Of a DNA stretch of 64,000 nt, positions 28,566 to 37,034 are shown in pieces; positions within the stretch are counted from its first letter, which is position 1; every line of letters begins with the position of its first letter. The notes under the pieces were generated by a model. That model was not told the DNA's origin. It saw only the letters and a program-made list of their open reading frames with translations, and did no database searches. Position numbers and translations under genes: made by a program. Source of the stretch: Crocinitomicaceae bacterium (lineage in GTDB: Bacteria; Bacteroidota; Bacteroidia; Flavobacteriales_D; Crocinitomicaceae); the NCBI GenBank assembly GCA_029238665.1, contig JAQWFQ010000011.1:29978-93977 (forward strand). The letters are read 5' to 3'.

Positions 28566-29483
28566 ATGAAGATAATACTAGCTTTCATTATAATAACGCT
28601 ATTCAGTACAGCGCTGTTCGCTCAAAATGACAAAGTCTCTAGCCCTCAAGATGTAATTGTTGAAATTTATGATGTCGTTGCGGTTTATAGAGAGCATAAA
28701 GACGGGCGAGGTAGGACGAGGCAATTTACTTCGGAGATAAAGGGTGAGATCATAAAATATAATCAACATAGTGGGGTACTTACCTTTAAAAGAATTGATG
28801 GAAAAATGTATTCACTCACGAGTAGTCAATACGAGTACTTTCAATACGATAAAGAATTTACATCAAAAAAGAAAAAACAAAAAGTTATAAACCCTAGAAA
28901 AGATTCAGGACTTGAGTTTAGTGTAGGGATGAGTGCTGGGTTTCTCAATATTCCAACTGGATTTAAACAGGATGAAAATTATGTTGGTGGAACAACCACA
29001 GGGTTTGAAACCCCTATTTGTATTAAGGGTGGGGTCAGCAAATATCTAAATAAGAATAGTTTAGTTGGGGTAACATCTGAATACGCTATGTTTAGTTCAG
29101 AAGCTACTTACTTTAATGTTGGTGCTAGGTATGCGTACTTGTATAGCCCAGGTAAAAATACGACGTTTTACTTCCCTGTAGAGCTAAAGTTTAGCCATTA
29201 TCAAGCTGAATCGTATTATTACCAGTATAATGATACTGTGTATACGGATAATGGGTATGATTGGCCTATGGCTATTGATGCAGGCGTGTCCATTAATGCA
29301 TTGGAATTAAATGTAGGGCAAGGCCTATCATTTGCGCTAAAGAATAAACGATCAATTTCCCTGGAATTAATGCTTCTTCGGCAATTTATTTTAACTGAAA
29401 AAATTATTGTTCCTGTCAGTGTGTCTCCAAAAACCGACTTTAGCGTTTACGGAATGAAACTGTCAATATTGATGAATTTGTAG
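28566..29483 (+). CDS. hypothetical exported protein, probable outer-membrane beta-barrel
   Basis: About 305 residues from the ATG at 28566, chosen because it starts the hydrophobic signal MKIILAFIIITLFSTALFAQ; an in-frame ATG at 28548 adds six residues. The first 110 mature residues are hydrophilic with a KKKKQK stretch. From about residue 120 alternating aromatic/polar strands appear (FSVGMSAGFLNIP, YFNVGARYAYLY, TTFYFPVELKFSHYQ), and the protein ends in a hydrophobic strand (YGMKLSILMNL), which suggests an 8-10-stranded barrel. No family recognised. A 192 bp gap with no convincing terminator separates it from the next gene. Confidence 0.75.
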   Translation: MKIILAFIIITLFSTALFAQNDKVSSPQDVIVEIYDVVAVYREHKDGRGRTRQFTSEIKGEIIKYNQHSGVLTFKRIDGKMYSLTSSQYEYFQYDKEFTSKKKKQKVINPRKDSGLEFSVGMSAGFLNIPTGFKQDENYVGGTTTGFETPICIKGGVSKYLNKNSLVGVTSEYAMFSSEATYFNVGARYAYLYSPGKNTTFYFPVELKFSHYQAESYYYQYNDTVYTDNGYDWPMAIDAGVSINALELNVGQGLSFALKNKRSISLELMLLRQFILTEKIIVPVSVSPKTDFSVYGMKLSILMNL

Positions 29484-29675
29484 GGTAAGGTTGAATCAAG
29501 TAGAAGTTGATTTGTTCTAAAGATATCCTCTATTTCAAGCAAGGGAGTACACTTTTTGTAAAGGGTCCCAACAAGTATAATCTATATATTTTATAACTTT
29601 AAATGAGTTGGATGTGCTCTGTTGCTCTATAAGACTTGTTGAATATGGTTTTCTTGAACATTAAGTTTAATAGCT

Positions 29676-30340
29676 ATGAAGTTGATTAAGTGTTTTTTAC
29701 CTGTAATGTTATCTGTGGTATTCACCATGCCATCTTGTTCAATAAAAAAACGATTGCATAGGTCAGGGTATCATGTTGATTGGAAAAAAAACATTCAAAA
29801 CCCACTAAAAATGCGGCAGTTGCTAATGTGGATAAAAAACAAAACAATGGTGTTAAAGCGTTTGAGCAACCAAATATAGTTGAGTCGTCTAACGGCATGT
29901 CAATAATAAATGATGACCAGGTGGTGGCGTCAGTGAGTAATCAGCAAATTGTTTCTTTTAAAAAAGAATCCGAAGAGCAAAGGTTAAAATCGCCTATTGT
30001 TTCCAATTCTAATGAAACGGTTAAACGGGTAGTTACTGATAAAGGTGATGTAGAAAAAAACCGTGGAGCTATTACAGGATTAGTTTCTAGTGTTCTTGGT
30101 TGTTGTTTAATTCTTATATCCTTACTCGTATCGTCATCATCACCCGCATTTACTGTATTGATTGTTTTAGGAATAGTGTTAAGTATTCTAGGTGTTATTT
30201 TTAGCTCAGTACAAATTAAAAATCAGGGTGTAAAAAGTTCTAAATATGGTTTGGCTTTTGGAATTATTGGCCTTGTTGGAGCAATAGTAGTTCTTTTGAC
30301 TAGTTTTTGGTGGTTGATTGGGCTTAATGGTTTCTTTTAA
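29676..30340 (+). CDS. lipoprotein/DUF4190-like membrane protein, reading frame interrupted at an A8 tract
   Basis: Two overlapping frames encode one protein. The first (from 29676) gives a lipoprotein signal (VVFTMPSC) and SIKKRLHRSGYHVDWKK, a motif common at the start of Bacteroidota lipoproteins. It then runs out of register at eight A (29784-29791). The second frame continues with HSKPTKNAAVANVDKKQNNG, a polar linker, and two or three hydrophobic segments (GLVSSVLGCCLILISLLV, VLIVLGIVLSILGVIF, GLAFGIIGLVGAIVVL) like DUF4190 proteins, ending at 30340. Nine A would restore WKKKHSKP. Options: transcriptional slippage, a one-base sequencing error, or a young pseudogene; the downstream frame is otherwise intact. 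Function unknown. Confidence 0.7.
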
Positions 30341-30387
30341 TAGGAGTTACATGTTGGAGGTAAGCTCCAAATAATAAAATGGACACA

Positions 30388-30417
30388 AAAAAAGGAGCCT
30401 TTAAGGGCTCCTTTTTT
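30388..30417. terminator. bidirectional terminator
   Basis: GGAGCC pairs with GGCTCC around TTTAAG, flanked by an A-run on the left and a T-run on the right, between convergent genes. Confidence 0.85.
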
Positions 30418-30435
30418 ATTTTAAAGAGAGAATGT

Positions 30436-32589
30436 TTAAATTTCTCCAGCAATCGCTTCAGAAACGTTAATGATATGATCACCAACCTTTTCAAAAGAAG
30501 AGAATATATTGCTGTAAACTAAGGCACTGTTTATATTAAACTCAGCTGAGTTCTCAATTGTTGTTAAGTGATGTCTTCTTAATTTATCACGAAGTGCATT
30601 GATTTCTTTTTCTTTTGCAATAGCTTTATCTAGAGAAATAGCACCGTATGTAGATGTTAAGTTGTCATTCATAATCGTGAATGCTTCTTCTGTGATAGCA
30701 ATCATGTCATTGATACCTTCTCGTTGTTCAGGTGTAAAATAATGCTTGTCTCTGTCTTTTTTCTCCAGAGCTTTGCTCATTTGAAAAAAGATATCTCCAA
30801 TACGTTCAAGATCTGTAGAGATGTTTAGCATACCTCTCATTTGAGTTGATGCTTCGTCACTCATTTCTAAACGAGCAGTTTCACCTAAATAATCCGCAAT
30901 TTCAACCTCAACCCTATCGGTAATCTCTTCATACTTTTCTAATTTGTCAAGCATTTTATTCTTCACTTTTTTCTCAGAGGTGTTGATGTAAGTCTTAACA
31001 AAACCATTCATTTTTGCAGTGATTTTACCAAATTTAGCAACTTCTTTACTTGCTTCAAGGATACACAGTTCGGCAGTAGAACCTAAAGGACCATCAATAA
31101 AGTCAAGTTTAAACTCTTCATCTGATTCACCTTTTGATTTTACAAGTCGTTCAGCTAAACTGACCAATTGAGGTACAAACCAAATAAGAACAAGAACATT
31201 GGCAACATTAAATAAAGTGTGGAATAGTGCAATTCCTGAGTTTGCCATTTCTGTATTGGTAGGGTCAAAGGCAGATCCTCCAATGAAATATCCAATCATA
31301 TCCACAAACCATGGAAAGATTAAGATCATCCAAACAACACCTATTAAGTTAAACATTGTGTGGATGTATGCTGAACGTTTTGCGTGAACATTGGCAATTA
31401 ACGAAGCAATTTGAGCTGTAATTGTTGTTCCAATATTCTCTCCAAGAATCATTGCACAGGCAACTTCAAAAGGAATAGACCCTGCTGCTACCATTGTTAA
31501 GGTAAGTGCCATAGCTGCAGATGAAGATTGAATAACAACCGTAACTAACGTTCCTAGTAAAACAAACATTAACCTACCGTACCATACATCTTTAAAGTCA
31601 ATAAAGAACTGAACAATACTTGAGTCTTGATTAAGCATTGGCACAGTATCTTTCAATACATCTAAACCAATAAATAAAATACAGAATCCAAAAATAGCAC
31701 TGGCCCAAGCTCTAGCTTTCCCTTTTGACATAAATAACAATGGAGTTGCTAAGGCAATAATCATGAATGCATAGCTAGATACACTAACTTTAAATCCTAA
31801 TAACAACACTAACCATGCAGTGATTGTTGTTCCTACATTGGCTCCCATCATTACACCAGCAGATTGACGTAGTGTCATTAAACCAGCGTTAACGAAGCTA
31901 ACTGTCATTACAGATGTAACAGAAGAAGACTGTACAATAGAAGTAATTCCAAATCCTGTAAGAACACCTTTAAGTCTATTCGATGTAATTGATCCAAGCA
32001 TAGAACGAAGTTTGTTTCCAGCTGCTTGCTGCAGCCCTTCACTCATTAATTTCATTCCAAAAATGAAAAAACCTAATGCACCAATAAGAATCAATAATTT
32101 TGCAATTCCCCAGGTACGCTTCGTTTTAGTCTTCGTTTCAGAAGACCAAATAACCTTTCCTTTTTCAGTCTTAACGTTTTCAATGTTTCCGTTTGGAGAA
32201 ACCCCTAATTTAAAATAGTAAGATTCATGCCCAATTAAGTCTGTAATTTTAAAGCTTGTTTTGTCAATGTCAAAAGCTTCAGTATACATCCATTCTCCTC
32301 CCTTGACACCTTTCTTATTTCTCTTTTTACCAATTTTAGTGTTGTAGGTAATGATCAATTTTGCATCAACGGCTTTTAGTGCAGTGTATGCTTCATGGTT
32401 AATTGACCATGTGATTTTTGCACTTTCTTCACCACCTTTTGACGAAACATTTTGAAAAATGTCAGGTGTAAAGTTGAAATTAACAGCTGTAACAGTTTCT
32501 GTACTGTCTGTAGTAGCTTCAGTGTTCGCAAATACCCCTGTAAATAAAAACAGTTGAATCGCTAGTAGTAATCTAAGACCTTTAATCAT
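30436..32589 (-). CDS. Na+/phosphate cotransporter family protein with N-terminal Ig/FN3-like domain and C-terminal PhoU-like domain
   Basis: Inner-membrane sodium:phosphate symporter of the NptA/PNaS family. 717 aa. After a signal peptide (about residues 1-21) comes an FN3-like extracytoplasmic domain (ESAKITWSINHEAYTALKAV, FKITDLIGHESYYFKLGV). The membrane domain follows, with two inverted repeats each carrying the family QSSS motif (SIVQSSSVTSVMTVSFVNAG and VIQSSSAAMALTLTMVAAG). The cytosolic tail, from about residue 500, is helical with PhoU-like sequence (ERIGDIFFQMSKALEKK, SFEKVGDHIINVSEAI). Divergent from a phosphate-type porin; Pho-box-like repeats lie between them. Confidence 0.92.
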   Translation of the reverse strand: MIKGLRLLLAIQLFLFTGVFANTEATTDSTETVTAVNFNFTPDIFQNVSSKGGEESAKITWSINHEAYTALKAVDAKLIITYNTKIGKKRNKKGVKGGEWMYTEAFDIDKTSFKITDLIGHESYYFKLGVSPNGNIENVKTEKGKVIWSSETKTKTKRTWGIAKLLILIGALGFFIFGMKLMSEGLQQAAGNKLRSMLGSITSNRLKGVLTGFGITSIVQSSSVTSVMTVSFVNAGLMTLRQSAGVMMGANVGTTITAWLVLLLGFKVSVSSYAFMIIALATPLLFMSKGKARAWASAIFGFCILFIGLDVLKDTVPMLNQDSSIVQFFIDFKDVWYGRLMFVLLGTLVTVVIQSSSAAMALTLTMVAAGSIPFEVACAMILGENIGTTITAQIASLIANVHAKRSAYIHTMFNLIGVVWMILIFPWFVDMIGYFIGGSAFDPTNTEMANSGIALFHTLFNVANVLVLIWFVPQLVSLAERLVKSKGESDEEFKLDFIDGPLGSTAELCILEASKEVAKFGKITAKMNGFVKTYINTSEKKVKNKMLDKLEKYEEITDRVEVEIADYLGETARLEMSDEASTQMRGMLNISTDLERIGDIFFQMSKALEKKDRDKHYFTPEQREGINDMIAITEEAFTIMNDNLTSTYGAISLDKAIAKEKEINALRDKLRRHHLTTIENSAEFNINSALVYSNIFSSFEKVGDHIINVSEAIAGEI

Positions 32590-32613
32590 TGTTAAGTTTT
32601 TTTTATTGAGTCA

Positions 32614-32621
32614 CAAATGTA
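32614..32621 (-). promoter_or_regulatory. -7 element (TACATTTG) for the Na/Pi cotransporter gene
   Basis: Minus-strand TACATTTG is a full TAnnTTTG match, 24 bp before the ATG. There is no -33 TTG, which would fit an activator-dependent promoter. Confidence 0.45.
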
Positions 32622-32664
32622 AGTCCTTACTTTTAAAAAATGTCGGTTTGGTATATTACGATAA

Positions 32665-32720
32665 TGTTAACCTTTATCTTCCAATGTTAATCTTAGGTTA
32701 ACCTTAAATAAAAAGGTTAA
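32665..32720. promoter_or_regulatory. candidate Pho-box: TTAA(C/T)CTT direct repeats
   Basis: TTAACCTT occurs at 32667 and 32698, TTAATCTT at 32687, and the inverted form AAGGTTAA at 32713-32720. The 32687 and 32698 copies are exactly 11 bp apart, one helical turn, as in known PhoB/PhoP boxes. The array lies between divergent genes that both look phosphate-related. Regulation by a PhoB-type protein is inference. Confidence 0.45.
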
Positions 32721-32778
32721 AGCGGTGTAAAAACATCCGATATTTGTCCCAGATTTTAAATATATAAATAACGTAAAA

Positions 32779-33996
32779 ATGAGAGTTAGTTTAATTGTAT
32801 TGTCTGTTTTATTTAGCTATACGCTTTTATCACAAGATGTTGTAAGTACTAAATTTGGAAAAGGATTGTATAATGTCGTTTCAAAAGATAGCTCATGGAG
32901 CATGAAATTTGGTATGAGAATTCAATCGTTGTATGTCGGAGAATGGGACATTAATGACGCAACTGGTATTGGGCAAGGAAGTTCAAACTTTATGATTAGA
33001 AGATCAAGGTTAAAGTTTGGAGGGCATGCCTTTTCACCAAAACTTAAATATAAAATTGAGCTTGGTTTATCTAATAAAGACTTAGGTAAGGTTGATTCAA
33101 GAGGGAATTTTGCACCAAGAATGATTTTAGATGCCGTTGTAAAGTGGAATTTTTATAAAAATTTCACACTGTGGGCGGGTCAGACAAAGTTGCCAGGAAA
33201 TAGAGAACGTGTTGTTTCTTCTGCAAACCTACAGTTTGTTGATCGATCATTGTTAAATTCTAAATTTAATATTGACCGTGATATGGGGGTTCAACTACGC
33301 AGTCACTTTACAATAGGTAAGCAGTTTTTAGTTCGTGAGATGTTTTCAATTGCTCAAGGAGAGGGTCGAAATTTAGTTCAAGATAACCTTGGAGGTTTTC
33401 AATATACAAGTCGTATCGAAATCTTACCTATGGGAGCCTTTGCAAGTAAAGGAGATTATGTATGCGGTGCAACAAAACGTGAAGAGAAGCCGAAATTAGC
33501 AATAGGAGTTACGTATGACTACAATGATAGAGCTGTTAAAGATAGGTCAAACCAAGGGAGTTATATGTCGTATGACACAAATGATGACGGAACAATTGAT
33601 GGGTATTTTATGTCTAATATCAGCACTGTTTTTGCAGATTTAATGTTTAAATACAGAGGCTTTTCTGTGATGGCAGAGTATGCTTTAAGAGATGCGGACA
33701 AGGTTGATCATGAGGAGACAAATGACGACGGCACAGTAAGTACAGCTTCTGTTGCTGTTGGTTCTTCATTGAATGTTCAGGCAGGATATAACTTTAAGAA
33801 AAACTGGGAGGTTGCAGGTCGATTTACGCAAGTTTCACTTACAGGGAAAGATAAATACGAGCAATACACATTAGGTTTATCTAAATATGTTGTTGGTCAT
33901 AAATTGAAAGTTCAATCTGATGTTAGCTACAGAAGAAAAGACAATAGCCCGGATAGTGGGTTAATGTATAGATTACAATTTGAGCTTCATTTTTAA
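32779..33996 (+). CDS. porin, phosphate-selective OprO/OprP type
   Basis: Outer-membrane beta-barrel of the phosphate-selective porin family, 405 aa. Signal peptide residues 1-18 (LFSYTLLSQ). Family features: WSMKFGMRIQSLYVGEW near the start, MIRRSRLKFGGHAFSPKLKYKIEL, the WAGQTKLPGNRERV segment and repeated amphipathic strands, with a final strand ending in Phe (MYRLQFELHF), as expected for barrel assembly. A DTNDDGTIDG loop is likely surface-exposed and could bind calcium. Divergent from the Na/Pi symporter, suggesting one phosphate uptake route across both membranes. Confidence 0.9.
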   Translation: MRVSLIVLSVLFSYTLLSQDVVSTKFGKGLYNVVSKDSSWSMKFGMRIQSLYVGEWDINDATGIGQGSSNFMIRRSRLKFGGHAFSPKLKYKIELGLSNKDLGKVDSRGNFAPRMILDAVVKWNFYKNFTLWAGQTKLPGNRERVVSSANLQFVDRSLLNSKFNIDRDMGVQLRSHFTIGKQFLVREMFSIAQGEGRNLVQDNLGGFQYTSRIEILPMGAFASKGDYVCGATKREEKPKLAIGVTYDYNDRAVKDRSNQGSYMSYDTNDDGTIDGYFMSNISTVFADLMFKYRGFSVMAEYALRDADKVDHEETNDDGTVSTASVAVGSSLNVQAGYNFKKNWEVAGRFTQVSLTGKDKYEQYTLGLSKYVVGHKLKVQSDVSYRRKDNSPDSGLMYRLQFELHF

Positions 33997-34021
33997 GGAG
34001 CTTATACATAGAATCAAAATG

Positions 34022-34050
34022 AAAGGCCCACAGTTGTGGGTCTTTTTTTT
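34022..34050 (+). terminator. terminator after the porin gene
   Basis: AGGCCCACA pairs with TGTGGGTCT (one G-U), then eight T. Confidence 0.85.
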
Positions 34051-34190
34051 GGCTATACTTTTGTGTGTTTAAACGTTGTTTTCAGCTAAAAATAATTCAA
34101 AAACAAGAAATAGGAGCTGGTTTTTTTCTTAACTTAAATAAGAGACGGGGGTAATTCTCCGATTTTAGTTAACCTACTTAAACCACAATT

Positions 34191-35726
34191 ATGTTAGTAA
34201 AAACATATGGCGCAGCCGTATTCGGTATTGACGCTACTACAATTACTGTCGAAGTAAATTTAGCACCAGGTATTAATTTTTTTCTTGTCGGGTTGCCTGA
34301 TTCTGCAGTTAAAGAGAGCCAGCAAAGAATAAAAGCAGCTTTTACAAATAATGGATATAAGTTTCCAGGAAAAGAAATCACCATTAATATGGCTCCAGCC
34401 GATATTCGGAAGGAGGGTTCGGTGTTTGACTTGCCGATAGCGATTGCAATTTTAGCTTCGAGTAAACAGGTCTCAGTGAAGCACCTTGGTGAATATGTGA
34501 TATTGGGTGAGTTATCGCTCGATGGGGCTTTAAACCCGCTTAGAGGAGTGTTGCCAATTGCTTTAAGCGCAAGAAAGTCTGGTTTTAAAGGTTTAATCCT
34601 TCCCCGTAAAAATGCCAGGGAGGCTGCAATGGTTAAGGGGTTGGAAGTTATTCCTGTAGACCATATTAACGATGTTGTTGAATTTGTCAATGACCCAACA
34701 GTAATTCAACCGCTTAAAATTGATGTGAAACGTATTTTTAGCCCTACGGATACTCAAAATGAGTTGGATTTTAAAGATGTGAAAGGGCAGATGGCAATTA
34801 AGCGAGCCTTTGAAATAGCTGCAGCTGGAGGACATAATGTGATTTTAATTGGTCCTCCGGGTGCTGGGAAATCAATGTTGGCAAAGCGTTTACCGACAAT
34901 TTTACCGCCACTAACAATCGAGGAGTCGTTGGAGTCAACTAAAATCCACTCTGTTGTGGGGAAGCTTTCGAGTGATAAAGGCTTAATTGTAGAGCGGCCT
35001 TTTAGAAAGCCTCACCACACAATTTCAGATGTTGCTTTGGTAGGGGGTGGGTCGTATCCGCAACCTGGTGAAATTTCGTTGGCTCATAATGGAGTATTGT
35101 TTTTAGATGAGTTGCCAGAATATAAGCGTACGGTTCTTGAGGTTATGCGACAGCCAATGGAAGATCGAATGGTAAACATTTCACGCGCTAAGTTTACGGT
35201 TGACTATCCCGCTGGATTTATGTTGATTGCTGCTATGAATCCATGCCCGTGTGGTTATTATAATCATCCCGATCGTGCTTGTTCCTGTGGGTCAACAAAT
35301 GTTCAACGCTATTTAAATAAGATTTCAGGACCCTTACTGGATCGTATTGACCTTCATGTCGAGGTGACTCCTGTGAATTATGATGACTTGGCCAATGATA
35401 TGTCTAAGGAGGGGAGCGCTGAAATTCGATTACGGGTAATTAAGGCGCGTAAATTACAGCAAAATCGCTATGCAGATTCAGGATTTAACTCAAATGCTGA
35501 GATTGGCAGTAAACAAATTCGTCAATTTTGCGATATTTCAAGTGAAAGTGCGGAGGTTTTGAAAAAAGCAATGAATAATTTTGGATTTTCAGCACGGGCT
35601 TATGACCGTATTTTAAAAGTTTCGAGGACAATTGCTGATTTAGATTGTTCAGTAGAAATAAAAACAAAGCACATTGCAGAAGCAATTCAGTACCGTAGTT
35701 TAGATCGGGAGAATTGGGCAGGGTAG
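34191..35726 (+). CDS. yifB: YifB/ComM family Mg-chelatase-like AAA+ ATPase
   Basis: AAA+ protein related to ComM, a branch-migration helicase that helps integrate foreign DNA during natural transformation. 511 aa. The N-terminal ChlI-type domain (residues 1-170) has FFLVGLPDSAVKESQQR. The AAA core has Walker A GPPGAGKSMLAKRLP (about residue 221), Walker B VLFLDELPEY and the sensor segment AMNPCPCGYY with a Cys cluster (CPCG, CSCG) that may bind zinc. The C-terminal lid is helical (SARAYDRILKVSRTIADL). Gene stands alone; the role in uptake of DNA here is inferred from the family. Confidence 0.94.
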   Translation: MLVKTYGAAVFGIDATTITVEVNLAPGINFFLVGLPDSAVKESQQRIKAAFTNNGYKFPGKEITINMAPADIRKEGSVFDLPIAIAILASSKQVSVKHLGEYVILGELSLDGALNPLRGVLPIALSARKSGFKGLILPRKNAREAAMVKGLEVIPVDHINDVVEFVNDPTVIQPLKIDVKRIFSPTDTQNELDFKDVKGQMAIKRAFEIAAAGGHNVILIGPPGAGKSMLAKRLPTILPPLTIEESLESTKIHSVVGKLSSDKGLIVERPFRKPHHTISDVALVGGGSYPQPGEISLAHNGVLFLDELPEYKRTVLEVMRQPMEDRMVNISRAKFTVDYPAGFMLIAAMNPCPCGYYNHPDRACSCGSTNVQRYLNKISGPLLDRIDLHVEVTPVNYDDLANDMSKEGSAEIRLRVIKARKLQQNRYADSGFNSNAEIGSKQIRQFCDISSESAEVLKKAMNNFGFSARAYDRILKVSRTIADLDCSVEIKTKHIAEAIQYRSLDRENWAG

Positions 35727-35801
35727 TCTGATTGACTTGTTTATAAACAGGTTGCTGTGGCTAATTATGATATTGTCTAGTTTTATGTATTTAAAATAGA
35801 T

Positions 35802-35809
35802 TATATTTG
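35802..35809 (+). promoter_or_regulatory. -7 element (TATATTTG) for the desaturase gene
   Basis: Full TAnnTTTG match 39 bp before the ATG at 35849; the nearest upstream TTG is 26 bp away, too far for a standard -33. Confidence 0.4.
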
Positions 35810-35848
35810 TTTTAATTCAGGAAATTCTGAATGTTTAGAAGGTTCAAT

Positions 35849-36970
35849 ATGAGCGCACCACACATTAAGTTTAATGAGCAAGATCACCCCGAGTTCTTTA
35901 AGGTTTTACGCAAGCGCGTAAACGCACACTTCAAAGGAAAGAACATTTCAAAGTACGCTAATTTTAATATGAAGTTTAAGACTTTGTTTATGCTTGGCTT
36001 GTATTTTACGCCGATGGCACTAATGGGAACGGGAATGATTCACTCAACTTGGACAATGGTGCTTATGTGGGTTTTAATGGGCTTGGGTATGTCAGGGATT
36101 GGCTTGTCTGTAATGCACGATGCCAACCATGGCGCTTACTCTAAAAACCAGAAAGTAAATGACATTGTTAGTTTTAGTTTGAACTTTGTGGGGGGGTATC
36201 CTATTAACTGGAGAATACAGCACAATGTTTTACACCATTCGTTTACGAATATAGAAGGGTATGATGAAGATATCGAGAAAGGAGTAATGCGTTTTTCACC
36301 TACTCAAAAACGATTGGGGATTTTTAAGTTTCAAATTTTTTATGCGCCAATCTTATATGGGATTTTAACAATTTACTGGTTTCTGGTTAAGGATTTCGAA
36401 CAGTTAGTTCGGTATAACAAAAAAGAATTGCTTGAAGCTCAAGGTATTACTTTAACGAGGGGATTGCTTACAGTTGTTTTTCACAAGATTTGGTATACGG
36501 GATTAACATTGATTTTACCGATGTATATGTTAAATATTGTATGGTGGCAAGTTTTGTTAGGGTTCTTATTAATGCATTTCATCAGCGGTATGATTTTAGC
36601 GTTGATTTTTCAACCAGCTCATGTTGTGCAAGAAACAGAGTTCTTTGTGCCTAAAGACGGAACAGTTGAGAATAACTGGGCCATTCATCAAATGAAGACA
36701 ACATCAAACTTTGCAAATGGTAGTTTTATTTTTTCATGGCTTATTGGAGGGTTGAACTATCAAATTGAACATCATTTGTTTCCAAATATTTGCCATGTTC
36801 ATTATAGAAATATTGCGCCTATCGTGAGAGAAACAGCAAAAGAGTTTGGTGTTCCTTACTACCACAATAAAACGTTTTATAATGCGCTTGTTAGCCATTT
36901 TACGTTGTTGAATAAATTGGGGACAGGAGAGTATGACAAGCATTTAGAGAAAATGAACACAGCAGTTTAA
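35849..36970 (+). CDS. fatty acid desaturase (acyl-CoA/front-end type)
   Basis: Membrane di-iron desaturase that introduces a double bond into acyl chains. 373 aa from the ATG at 35849 (MSAPHIKFNEQDHPEFFK, which matches the usual start of relatives); an ATG at 35831 adds six residues. Three histidine boxes are intact: HDANHG, HNVLHH and QIEHHLFPN. The Gln in the third box is typical of the front-end/linoleoyl-CoA desaturase branch. About four hydrophobic segments (FMLGLYFTPMALMGTGM, MVLMWVLMGLGM and others). Adjusts membrane fluidity; substrate position not determinable here. Confidence 0.92.
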   Translation: MSAPHIKFNEQDHPEFFKVLRKRVNAHFKGKNISKYANFNMKFKTLFMLGLYFTPMALMGTGMIHSTWTMVLMWVLMGLGMSGIGLSVMHDANHGAYSKNQKVNDIVSFSLNFVGGYPINWRIQHNVLHHSFTNIEGYDEDIEKGVMRFSPTQKRLGIFKFQIFYAPILYGILTIYWFLVKDFEQLVRYNKKELLEAQGITLTRGLLTVVFHKIWYTGLTLILPMYMLNIVWWQVLLGFLLMHFISGMILALIFQPAHVVQETEFFVPKDGTVENNWAIHQMKTTSNFANGSFIFSWLIGGLNYQIEHHLFPNICHVHYRNIAPIVRETAKEFGVPYYHNKTFYNALVSHFTLLNKLGTGEYDKHLEKMNTAV

Positions 36971-36989
36971 AACTGAACATTTATATTTA

Positions 36990-37020
36990 AAGCTCAATCG
37001 TAAGGTTGGGCTTTTTTTTT
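36990..37020 (+). terminator. terminator after the desaturase gene
   Basis: AAGCTCAA pairs with TTGGGCTT (one T-G) across an 8-9 nt loop, then a T-run. Confidence 0.7.
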
Positions 37021-37034
37021 GAAGTATGTGTTGT

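Noticed and set aside
29567..29641. CAACAAGT/ACTTGTTG inverted repeat with a loop of about 58 nt upstream of the A8-tract gene
   Set aside because: Short arms and long loop in AT-rich DNA; chance is likely and no T-run or promoter relation is seen.
30354..30371. Small hairpin TTGGAG-GTAAG-CTCCAA just before the bidirectional terminator
   Set aside because: Six-base stem without a T-run; probably an accessory of the following terminator and not a separate element.
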